From Hamadaea tsunoensis DSM 44101 (GTDB taxonomy: Bacteria; Actinomycetota; Actinomycetes; Mycobacteriales; Micromonosporaceae): a stretch of DNA of 51,001 nt. Below the pieces are notes generated by a model. The model did no database searches, was not told the DNA's origin, and saw nothing but the letters and a program-made list of their open reading frames with translations. The stretch lies in NCBI RefSeq assembly GCF_000428945.1, contig NZ_AUAX01000042.1:1-51001 (forward strand), in the 5' to 3' direction. Numbering within the stretch: position 1 is the stretch's first letter; each line of letters begins with the position of its first letter. Made by a program: the position numbers and the translations under genes. This document shows positions 7,724 through 15,675 of the stretch, one piece after another.

Positions 7724-10297
7724 ATGCCGTTCAAGGGGGGCGCGAAAGCGCGCGTTGTCGCTGCCAACCCGGAAGCCCACTACCGGGACTTGCCGAGACG
7801 ACCCGGCGCCGTTTCGGGTCTGTGGGCGCACCAGGGCGATCTGCTGCGTACCTACGCCGGTTCGCACCTGGATGACTCGGACCTGGCCCTGGAGCTGCCC
7901 ACTGGTACTGGCAAGACGCTTCCGGGCCTGGTGATCGCCGATTGGGTACGCCGCAACCGGTCAGGCCGCGTCGCGTACACGTGCCCGACGAAGCAGCTGG
8001 CGCAGCAGGTCGCGAAGGTCGCCGCCCGCGAGGGTGTGCCTGTCGTCTTGCTGTCGGGTAAACACGCCAGCTGGAGCACGCAGAACAAGGCCGACTATGA
8101 GGGCGCCGCGGCCGTCGCCATCACCACCTACAGCACAATCTTCAACAGCAGCCCGAAGCTCGCCATACCGGATCTGCTGCTGTTCGACGACGCACACGCT
8201 GGCGAGCAGTACGTCGGCGAGCAGTACGCCATCAGAATCAGCCGGTACGACAACGAGGCGCTCTACCTGAGCGTCCTGGAGGTACTCGCGCCGGCGATTG
8301 ACGGCATGCCGTTGCAGCGCCTGCGCGACACCGTCCCCGATCCGGGCATCTACCGCACTGCGCGGCTGGTCGTGCCGCTTAACCATACCGGTATGGTCGG
8401 CCGGCTGGATGGTGTGTTGTCGCAGCTTGCGGCACCGTGGTCGTTCCGGTACTCGATGATCCGGGGTGTGCTCCAGGCGTGCCTGGTCTATGTCTCCTAC
8501 GGTTCCATCCTGATCCGGCCGGTCATCCCGCCGACGGCGGACAACATCGTCTTCTCCGGGGCACGGCAGCGCATCTACCTGTCGGCGACGCTCGGCAGCG
8601 GCGGTGAACTCGAACGGGCCTTCGGCCGGGCGCCGATCAGGCGTCTGCCCCTACCGGCGACGACGCCGACGCCCAGATCCGGGCGGCGGTTCTTCGTGTT
8701 CCCCGATGTGGTCACCGACGTGGACCCGATGGAGGTCGCGACCGCCATCGTCAAGGAGGCCGGGAAGGCTCTGGTCCTGGCTCCCGATCGGAACACGGCC
8801 GTGGCTACGGCAGCCGAATTGGCCCAGCCCGGCTGGCCGGTGTTGACCATCGACGAACTCGGCGACGGCATGGAGCCGTTCGTCGCCGCTGATCACGCGA
8901 CATGCGGGCTGGCCGCACGCTACGACGGACTGGACCTTCCCGGAGACAGCTGCCGCGTCGTCGTCCTGCATGGCAAACCCGACGCCGACAACCTTCAGGA
9001 GCGGTTCCTGTCCGAGAACGTCCGCGCCGGAACGGCGCTGGCTGAACGCCTGCGTACACGGGTCGTGCAGGGCGCCGGAAGATGTACCCGCGGCCCAAAT
9101 GACTGGGCCGTCGTCGTGATCCTCGGCTCGGACCTCACGACTTACCTCTTCCGTCCCGAGACACGACAGAGCCTCGATCCCGAACTTCAGGCGGAGATCA
9201 GTTTCGGGATCGAGAACAGTCGCGATGCCACCGCCGAAGACATGCTCGCCAACGTTCGCACCTTCCTCGCCCAAGCAGACGAGTGGCGAGACGACGCCGA
9301 ACCGAGACTCACTGAGGAACGCAACGCCGCGACGGTCACGCTGCCAGCCGGCACCGATGCGTTGACCAAGTCCGTACCCGATGAGATCGCGGCGTGTGCC
9401 CTCGCCGGAGCCGGACAATGGCGCGAAGCCAGCGCACGCGCCGCGGCGGCCGCCCTGACCCTGGGCGGGGCCGAGGAGCTACGCGGGTACCGCTCGTTTT
9501 GGCTCTACCTCGCCGGAGTCTGGGCCGACCAGGCAGGCGTCAACGGCAACGACCCGGCCCAACGTCAGCACGCGCGTGCCCTCATCGCAAATGCGGAGGC
9601 AGCGGCGAAGCCAGCCACCTGGATTCGGGACCTGCCACCGCTGCCCGACATGCCGCGCCCGCCGCTCACCTCAGCTGCTGCTGCGGCGGTCGCGACCGTA
9701 GCTGCACGCCTGTCGGCCACCACGGCACCGAAGGCCGAGGCCGCAGTGACGAAGATGCTCGCCGGATTGCAGCAACGGACACCGTCACAGTACGAGCCGG
9801 AGCTGACCCAGCTCGGCCACCTGCTCGGCGCCGCCGCCGGGAAACCGGCCGGATCGGGACGATGCGATTCCACGTGGTGCTGGAACAACGACCTGTGGAT
9901 GGCGCTGGACGCCAAGAGCGATCACGAGCCCAAGGGAATGGTGCCACTCAAGGATGTGCGGCAAGCCAACGACCAGTTGCGCATGTTGGCCGCCGACCGC
10001 AACACCACGGTCATCCCACCCGACAGCATCGCCGTGATCCTCTCGCCCAAGCCGGCCGTCGACCCGGATGCAGTCATCTCCGCGGAAGCGCACGTGTACC
10101 TCGCGCATCCCGATGTGGTGCACGAGCTCGCCGCGACGGCAGGCCGCGCCTGGCACGACCTGTTGGCCGACCGTGCCGGACGGACTGAACAGCAACTACG
10201 CGACCTGGTCGCGGACCGGTTCAGCCAAGATGGCCTGCTGCCCGAACAAGTCCGTGACCGGCTCAGCGCATCGGCAGTTAGAACCGCCAGCCCATAG
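7724..10297 (+). CDS. Superfamily 2 DEAD/DEAH-type helicase
   Basis: 857-aa protein with SF2 motifs in order: Walker A PTGTGKT (59-65), motif Ia TCPTKQLAQQ, motif II DDAH (155-158), motif III SAT (287-289) and an arginine-rich motif VI QGAGRCTRG (449-457). The spacing and the QGAGR motif recall XPD/DinG-like or restriction-associated helicases, but there is no iron-sulphur cysteine set. The C-terminal 350 residues are helical and unassigned. I chose ATG 7724 because AGGAGG lies at 7712-7717; the frame opens at 7550. No methylase or nuclease partner is adjacent, so a stand-alone defence or repair role is inferred from location only. Confidence 0.8.
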   Translation: MPFKGGAKARVVAANPEAHYRDLPRRPGAVSGLWAHQGDLLRTYAGSHLDDSDLALELPTGTGKTLPGLVIADWVRRNRSGRVAYTCPTKQLAQQVAKVAAREGVPVVLLSGKHASWSTQNKADYEGAAAVAITTYSTIFNSSPKLAIPDLLLFDDAHAGEQYVGEQYAIRISRYDNEALYLSVLEVLAPAIDGMPLQRLRDTVPDPGIYRTARLVVPLNHTGMVGRLDGVLSQLAAPWSFRYSMIRGVLQACLVYVSYGSILIRPVIPPTADNIVFSGARQRIYLSATLGSGGELERAFGRAPIRRLPLPATTPTPRSGRRFFVFPDVVTDVDPMEVATAIVKEAGKALVLAPDRNTAVATAAELAQPGWPVLTIDELGDGMEPFVAADHATCGLAARYDGLDLPGDSCRVVVLHGKPDADNLQERFLSENVRAGTALAERLRTRVVQGAGRCTRGPNDWAVVVILGSDLTTYLFRPETRQSLDPELQAEISFGIENSRDATAEDMLANVRTFLAQADEWRDDAEPRLTEERNAATVTLPAGTDALTKSVPDEIAACALAGAGQWREASARAAAAALTLGGAEELRGYRSFWLYLAGVWADQAGVNGNDPAQRQHARALIANAEAAAKPATWIRDLPPLPDMPRPPLTSAAAAAVATVAARLSATTAPKAEAAVTKMLAGLQQRTPSQYEPELTQLGHLLGAAAGKPAGSGRCDSTWCWNNDLWMALDAKSDHEPKGMVPLKDVRQANDQLRMLAADRNTTVIPPDSIAVILSPKPAVDPDAVISAEAHVYLAHPDVVHELAATAGRAWHDLLADRAGRTEQQLRDLVADRFSQDGLLPEQVRDRLSASAVRTASP

Positions 10298-10438
10298 CGC
10301 GCCGACCGACCGTCGAGGCCCTCCCACGGCTGGTCTGCCGGAACAGCTCAAACGCTGTGTCCCACTGGGATAGGCATCCGCGGTCCGACCGGCTGGGTAC
10401 GACGGAAGAATGTCGGTGGTCCATGGCACATTGGGTTG

Positions 10439-11155
10439 ATGTGCGGTCGTTATGCCACCAGCCGGACCAAAGTTCAGTTGACTGAAGCGTTCCACGTTGC
10501 CTCCGACCAGGCGGACGAGGTACCTCGGGCGGACTTCAACGTGTCGCCGACGAAGCGGGTGCCGATCGTCTTGACGTCGTCGGCGCCGGACTCTGAAGCG
10601 GAAGCGGCTGTACGCCAGTTGCGGTTGGCAACGTGGGGCATTACTCCGGTATGGATGGCCAAGGCCGGCAAGAAGGGCAGGCCGCTGACGAACGCGCGGG
10701 CCGAGACGATCGACGAGAAGCCGACCTTCCGCCGCCCGTTCGAGCAGCGGCGGTGCTTGGTGCCAGCCGACGGGTTCTATGAGTGGTTCGCCGAGGCCGG
10801 CGGTAAGCAGCCGTACTTCTTCCGGCCGGTGGACGGCGCGGTACTGGCGATGGCGGGCATCGTCGAGTGGTGGCACGACCCGGAGAACAAGACGCTGTGG
10901 TTCCCGACGTTCTCGGTCATCACCACGAAGGCGACCGACGACGCCGGGAAGGTCCACGACCGGATGCCGATGACGGTCCAGCCGGACCGGTGGGATGCCT
11001 GGCTGGACCCGGGCCTGACCGACGCGGCGAAGGTACGCAGGCTGATGGCAGCCCCGGCGAAGGGCAGCCTTGACATCTTCCCGGTGTCGAAGGCGGTCAA
11101 CGTCTCCAAGAACAACGGACCGGGGCTCGTCGAGCCGGCCGAGATTGGCTCGTAG
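10439..11155 (+). CDS. SRAP/YedK (HMCES) abasic-site processing protein
   Basis: 238-aa protein starting MCGRY. After removal of Met, the Cys at position 2 forms the thiazolidine crosslink to abasic sites in single-stranded DNA that defines the SRAP family. Other family landmarks are visible: NVSPT with the conserved Asn, a WGI segment, NARAET, RRCLVPADGFYEW with the catalytic Glu, and the VHDRMPM motif with the active-site His. Length is typical. ATG 10439 gives the Cys2 N-terminus the chemistry requires; an in-frame TTG at 10436 would not. It likely protects abasic sites during repair and is a common chromosomal gene, although here it sits inside a defence-like region. Confidence 0.95.
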   Translation: MCGRYATSRTKVQLTEAFHVASDQADEVPRADFNVSPTKRVPIVLTSSAPDSEAEAAVRQLRLATWGITPVWMAKAGKKGRPLTNARAETIDEKPTFRRPFEQRRCLVPADGFYEWFAEAGGKQPYFFRPVDGAVLAMAGIVEWWHDPENKTLWFPTFSVITTKATDDAGKVHDRMPMTVQPDRWDAWLDPGLTDAAKVRRLMAAPAKGSLDIFPVSKAVNVSKNNGPGLVEPAEIGS

Positions 11156-11351
11156 CGGGCCCATCGCGGCCTGGCGCGCTATTTCTCCGTGTGCTACCTG
11201 CCGCCCGGCGGCTCCCGGCCCCGCCACCCCCAGCGGGATCTCCGTACGGTCGCCGGTGGTGCGTGCGCGCCACGCCGCAGCAAAGTAGGTGCTGCATAGC
11301 CGTCTGGCGAAAGTTGGCACCAATTTTCGCCTCTAGTACGGCAGTTACGGA

Positions 11352-12734
11352 TCACCGGCTGAGCTGCCCGTTCTCGATCGCTTCCCGTCGTTTGTAGTGG
11401 CTGGCCTTGGCTCGTGCTTGATGTCGTCGTCGCCAGGCGGACCAGACCAGGACGGTGTCGGGTCGGATGGGTCTGGTCAGGGTGGCGTTGATCAGGCGGC
11501 GGATCTCGGGCACGGTGAGCGCGATCAGTTCCTCGGTCGCCGGATACGAGATGCGAACTCGTGAGGGCCTGTGCGTGGTGGCGATCGTGATGACCAGGAT
11601 GGCCAGAGCTAGCATGGCCAGCACGGTGTAGCGGTGCCATTGGGTCCAGCCGCGGCACTGGTACTGGTCCAGGCCGACCTGGCCCTTGGCGATCTGGAAG
11701 TTCTCCTCCACCGCCCACCGGGTGCCGGCGACGCGGATCAGCGTCGACAACGCAACCGGGTGGGCGCTCCAGCACAGGTAGAACGCCAGTTCTCCGGCCC
11801 GGTTGCGGCGGATCAGGAGGCTGTGGCAGCCGGGTGTGTCGTGGTGGATGCTGATCCAGGCCCAGTCGTAGAACCGGTCGCCTTTGCTGCCGGGTCCGGC
11901 TGAGCGACGCTGCCACGCCTGGGCGGACAGCCAGGACTCGGTGACGTCGGCGCGTTCACGGGTGGCGGTGGTGATCTGCGTGTACTGGTTGCGGGCCACG
12001 GCCAGGACGTAGCCGACGCCGTGCTCCTGCAACACGGCGCGCAGCCGCGGATCGCGGCCGTAGCATTCGTCGCCGGTGACGAACCCGACCGTGATCCCGG
12101 CGGCCAATGCTGCGGTGATCATCTGCGCGGCCAGCGACGGCTTGGTCGCGAACTGCAGGTCATCGGGGACGCCGGCGATCTGGCAGCGGTCGCGGTCATC
12201 GATCCAGGACTGCGGCAGATAGATCCGCCGGTCGATCAACGCCCGCCCGTGGGGTGACGCGTACGCCAGGAAAACCGCGACCTGGCAGTTCTCGATCCGC
12301 CCGGCGGTCCCGCTGTACTGGCGCTGCACGCCGACCGAACCGGTGCCCTTCTTGAGGAAGCCGGTCTCGTCGACGATCAGGATCGCGTCGGGGTGGCCCA
12401 GATGCTCCACGACCAGGTCTCGTAGCTGATCGCGGACGGTCTCGGCATCCCACACCACATCACGTAGCAGCCGCTGCATCCGCGCCGGGCCGCGATGCCC
12501 GGCGTGCTCGGCCAGCCACCAGCAGTTCTTACGTGCCAACGGGGCCAGCAGCCCGAGCAGGAAGTCACGCACGGTCAACCGCGGCTCGACCCGGCCGAAG
12601 CAGGCCGAGATCCGGTCCACGGCTTGGTCGAACACCCGCCGCCAGCCGGCCACGGCTACGCTGTGGGCGGCAGCCGCCGCCCACCTCATTGATTTGTCCA
12701 CAACAGACAATGATCGGGCGGCGGCTGTCTTCAC
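11352..12734 (-). CDS. IS701-family DDE transposase
   Basis: 460-aa transposase. Acidic catalytic residues are visible in LIVDETGFLKKG, VTGDECYG and the late VEENFQIAKGQVG segment, in the spacing of IS4/IS701-type DDE enzymes. An HRPS-rich basic C-terminus follows. The frame starts at GTG 12734; ATG 12689 is an alternative start. The gene is intact and ends 15 bp inside the left terminal repeat, so the element may still be mobile. Confidence 0.92.
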   Translation of the reverse strand: MKTAAARSLSVVDKSMRWAAAAAHSVAVAGWRRVFDQAVDRISACFGRVEPRLTVRDFLLGLLAPLARKNCWWLAEHAGHRGPARMQRLLRDVVWDAETVRDQLRDLVVEHLGHPDAILIVDETGFLKKGTGSVGVQRQYSGTAGRIENCQVAVFLAYASPHGRALIDRRIYLPQSWIDDRDRCQIAGVPDDLQFATKPSLAAQMITAALAAGITVGFVTGDECYGRDPRLRAVLQEHGVGYVLAVARNQYTQITTATRERADVTESWLSAQAWQRRSAGPGSKGDRFYDWAWISIHHDTPGCHSLLIRRNRAGELAFYLCWSAHPVALSTLIRVAGTRWAVEENFQIAKGQVGLDQYQCRGWTQWHRYTVLAMLALAILVITIATTHRPSRVRISYPATEELIALTVPEIRRLINATLTRPIRPDTVLVWSAWRRRHQARAKASHYKRREAIENGQLSR

Positions 12735-13157
12735 GCATCCCAGCAGCTCAGACGAGCTGGCCCGACGTCATCGTCGACTTTGTGGACGCCAGCCCCTATC
12801 CTGACGACATGCCGACCGAGGCTTGTCGAGGCTAGCGGGGTGATCCGCTACACGCGTTGCGGCGCGTAGACCTAGGCACCGCCTACCCAAAAATCGCCAC
12901 CAAGGTCGACATCGGCGCAGAATAGAACCTCCCCGCCACCTGAAGTCAAGGCTTCATCGAGGTCGACATCGACAGCCAGCCGATCGAACCGCAACCCTGG
13001 TCAGGCTCTCACTTCTCACCCTCGGCCAGATCATCGTCGGCATCCTCGGCAACACCGCCTACGACCTACTGAAAATGCTCTTGGGCCTCAACTGAGAAGC
13101 CGACGTCCTCCATGCCGAGCATCTACGCAGCTCAACGGCCGAACCATAACTGCCGTA
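12735..13157 (+). other. Passenger segment inside the IS, decayed coding remnant
   Basis: About 420 bp lie between the transposase and the right terminal repeat. One plus-strand frame ending at the TGA near 13095 reads LGQIIVGILGNTAYDLLK, like the hydrophobic tail of a small membrane protein, but upstream it is broken by stops. I see no intact gene. Confidence 0.4.
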
Positions 13158-13309
13158 CTAGGAGGCACTGGAACGGTATTTCGACGCTAGTTGGCGCAGT
13201 CCGCTTCGGCGGCGTTCACTATCAGCGGCAGATGGTGGGCGCGACCTGATGATCATAATTTCGCCTTATCATTCGAGACGACACATCCCGTGATGCGGAG
13301 AGGGCAACG

Positions 13310-14533
13310 ATGGGCATCCGAGCCGACTTCACAGCAGCCACGCGCCGAATCATTGCGGAGAGGGCGGGATATCAGTGTTCGGTGCTCAAGTGTGGCCTAT
13401 TGACTATCGGACCCGGAATGCGCCCTCGGCAAACGGTACGCAACGGCATCGCTGCACACATATATGCGGCATCACCAAATGGGCCTCGCGGCACTGGCGG
13501 CTTGTCAGACAAAGAGCGGAGCGAGCCCGAGAATGGAATCTGGTGCTGTGCCGCACATGGGACGTCTATCGATTCGGACGATGGGCGAATTTTCTCAGCC
13601 GCCCAACTGAAAGCTTGGAAAAGACTTCACGAAGCCCGCAAAGCTGCGGAGGTCAACGGCGGAGCTCTAAATCATGTCGGTCTAGTCGACTCGATTTCCG
13701 TTAACTCCGCTCCCGCTGCGGCCCTAGTTGGGAAGACTTTCAATTTAGGGATGCGCAACATCTTTAGTGGGCCGAACGCAAGCGGTAAGTCGGTCTTAAC
13801 GCGTCTGATTGCAAGCGTCTCCTACCCAGATCATGTGGCCGAGATGTCGCGCCATAGAGATGTCGACATGGAGGTACGCTGGTTTGATCCGATTACGCAC
13901 GATGTTACCACTAAAGGTAGATCGGGATCAGTGACACATGTGCTGGACGGAAATCCTGTGCCCTACGTTGCCCGGCCTTACAAGACCATTCTGCTGCACT
14001 TGCGCCGAGGCATTCAGATTGACAATATTGCTGCACTCTCGCAGGTCTTTGACCTGAGCGCCTCCGCAATGAGGTCGACGCTGAGTCTTCTACCTTCTGA
14101 AAGTAGCCTAATTAAAGATGTCCGAATTGACGGAATGCGAGTAGATTTCACGCTCGATGTAGATGGGCGAACGTGGAGATATTCCGAGTACGGAGGGCTA
14201 CCTTCGGCGTACGAGGGTCTAATCGTCACGGAAATCGCCGGGCTCCATGCGCGTCATCATGCACGCGTCGAACCGACAGTTCTGCTCCTTGACGAGTTCC
14301 TCGACAATTACGTTACATCTTGGCAAGTTGAAGCCATTGAGCGGCTTCAGGGGACTGCGGAGCACGCGCAGGTGGCGATCGTCACACACTCCCCACAACT
14401 TCTGATCGAAGCCTCGCGAGACTGGTCAATCACGATGCTCGAAGGGGGCACGGCGAACCGCCGGGACAGCTCATTGGACTACGAGGTCGAGACCAGGCAG
14501 CATCCCGAAGCGGCGAGCAAAGAAACCGACTAG
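13310..14533 (+). CDS. HNH nuclease-ABC-type ATPase fusion (Septu-like single protein)
   Basis: 407-aa protein. Residues 15-90 form an HNH-type domain: CSVLKC (Cys 23 and 28), AAHIYAASPNGPRG with the motif His at 50, and NGIWCCAAH. Residues 130-390 are an ABC/SMC-type ATPase with Walker A GPNASGKS (154-161), Walker B LLLDEF (Asp-Glu 328-329) and an H-loop VTHS (His 360). The defence system Septu uses the same two activities in two proteins, PtuA (ATPase) and PtuB (HNH); here they are fused with HNH first and no obvious coiled-coil insertion. ATG 13310 follows GGAGAGGG. GC content is clearly lower than in adjacent dnaE2, a sign of transfer. Confidence 0.8.
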   Translation: MGIRADFTAATRRIIAERAGYQCSVLKCGLLTIGPGMRPRQTVRNGIAAHIYAASPNGPRGTGGLSDKERSEPENGIWCCAAHGTSIDSDDGRIFSAAQLKAWKRLHEARKAAEVNGGALNHVGLVDSISVNSAPAAALVGKTFNLGMRNIFSGPNASGKSVLTRLIASVSYPDHVAEMSRHRDVDMEVRWFDPITHDVTTKGRSGSVTHVLDGNPVPYVARPYKTILLHLRRGIQIDNIAALSQVFDLSASAMRSTLSLLPSESSLIKDVRIDGMRVDFTLDVDGRTWRYSEYGGLPSAYEGLIVTEIAGLHARHHARVEPTVLLLDEFLDNYVTSWQVEAIERLQGTAEHAQVAIVTHSPQLLIEASRDWSITMLEGGTANRRDSSLDYEVETRQHPEAASKETD

Positions 14534-14847
14534 GTGGTCGTGAACGCAGCTAATCAAAGGTGCCCGCGAAGCTTACCGATCGGCGACATGGGCAACTCTT
14601 GTCGTTGCTGAAGTAGTGCTCATGAGACCGTGGAGTGTCGTTTCGACGGCCTGCGCCGGCCCTTTCCCAAGCGGTCAGGGTCGGCGGCGGTGCCAACAAG
14701 CGCTGAAATGTGCCAACTACGGCCGAAAGTCGCAGATCGCCGATCTCGCACTCGGCCGACGGCGTACCTGCTAGCATCAGAACACACGTACGAATCGTGC
14801 GTCGCTTCCCCGCGGTACCGCGAAGACTGCCATGGGAGGTGGGTGCA
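14534..14847. other. Intergenic region upstream of imuA-like gene
   Basis: 314 bases. The only signals I can support are a possible -10 hexamer TAGCAT (14772-14777) and the SOS-like box just after it. Open frames here lack domains and ribosome sites. Confidence 0.5.
14778..14793 (+). promoter_or_regulatory. Probable LexA (SOS) box
   Basis: GAAC-ACAC-GTAC at 14780-14791, one mismatch from the actinobacterial core GAAC-N4-GTTC, with the flanking GA partly conserved. It follows TAGCAT (possible -10) and precedes the imuA-like start by about 57 bases. Damage induction of imuA and dnaE2 through LexA is known in mycobacteria, which supports the call. Confidence 0.55.
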
Positions 14848-15666
14848 TTGTCGGCGTTGCCCGCTCGTGACGATGCCCGGATCTCCGGACCCGGCGATGT
14901 CGCACGGGCGCTGTCGGTGGTGCGTGAGCGCGCCGCCCAGCGTGGCGTGACAGCGGATCTGCGTCAACCGGTCGGCCTGGCGGTCGACGAGACCGTCCGG
15001 GAGACGGTCGCTGTCTCCGAACGCGTCGGTCGGTTGCTGCCCGGTGGTTTGCCAGCGGGGGCGACGGTCGCGATCGGCGCCGGGCAGGGGGCGACGTCGC
15101 TGCTGGTCGCCGTGCTCGGCCAGGCAACCAGCGCGGGGAAATGGGTTGGGGTGGTCGGCGTGCCACAACTGGGGCTGGAAGCGGTCGCCGAGGCGGGCGC
15201 GGATCTAGAGCGCTTGGCGCTGGTCCCGAATCCGGGCGTGCTGTGGGCCGACGTCGTCGCGGCCCTGTGCGATGGGCTGGCGCTGGTCGTCGTCGCCGCT
15301 CCGGTGGGAGCGGCGGAGCGTACGCTGCGCGCCTTGTCGGCCCGCGCCCGCAAGAGCGGCTGCGTGCTGCTGCCGTTCGGCGGCTCGTGGCCGGGTGCCG
15401 ACCTCGTCTTGGAGCCGGCCGGGCGGCGGTGGCATATGCCGGCCCGGCGCCGGTTGCCGTGCTGCTTCGACCTCGACGTGACCGTGCGCGGCCGGGGCGC
15501 GGCGGCACGGCCGCGGACTGAGACCGTGCACCTGCCCGAGTCCGTACCGGTCGGCGAATGCCCGGCCGCCACCATGGCGGCGCGACCGCGGCCGGCATTG
15601 CGGCTCGCCGACGCGGCTGATCTTCCTCTTGACCCGGCAGACGATCTTCGTACACTAGTTCGATGA
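14848..15666 (+). CDS. ImuA-like RecA-fold mutasome protein
   Basis: 272-aa protein immediately before dnaE2. It has a RecA-like core, LLPGGLPAGATVAIGAGQGATS, in which the P-loop is degenerate and lacks the Walker lysine, then hydrophobic strands (LALVVVAAPVG, CVLLPFGGSW). Such degenerate RecA homologues (ImuA, or ImuA' in mycobacteria) partner ImuB and DnaE2 in damage-induced mutagenic synthesis. I chose TTG 14848 because GGGAGG lies 8-9 bases upstream; the frame is open from 14710. It ends 9 bases before dnaE2. The usual imuB gene between imuA and dnaE2 is absent. Confidence 0.75.
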   Translation: MSALPARDDARISGPGDVARALSVVRERAAQRGVTADLRQPVGLAVDETVRETVAVSERVGRLLPGGLPAGATVAIGAGQGATSLLVAVLGQATSAGKWVGVVGVPQLGLEAVAEAGADLERLALVPNPGVLWADVVAALCDGLALVVVAAPVGAAERTLRALSARARKSGCVLLPFGGSWPGADLVLEPAGRRWHMPARRRLPCCFDLDVTVRGRGAAARPRTETVHLPESVPVGECPAATMAARPRPALRLADAADLPLDPADDLRTLVR

Positions 15667-15675
15667 GCTGGGACG

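Larger units (their letters stand above)
11333..13161 (-). mobile_element. IS701-family insertion sequence with CTAG target duplication
   Basis: Element 11337-13157 flanked by direct CTAG at 11333-11336 and 13158-13161, the YTAR-type 4-bp duplication of IS701 elements. Terminal inverted repeats begin TACGGCAGTTA on both ends and stay related for about 31 bp (roughly 24 of 31 identical). It carries one transposase gene plus about 420 bp of extra sequence between the transposase start and the right end, which is unusually long for the family. It is inserted between the SRAP and HNH-ATPase genes without visibly breaking either. Confidence 0.85.
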
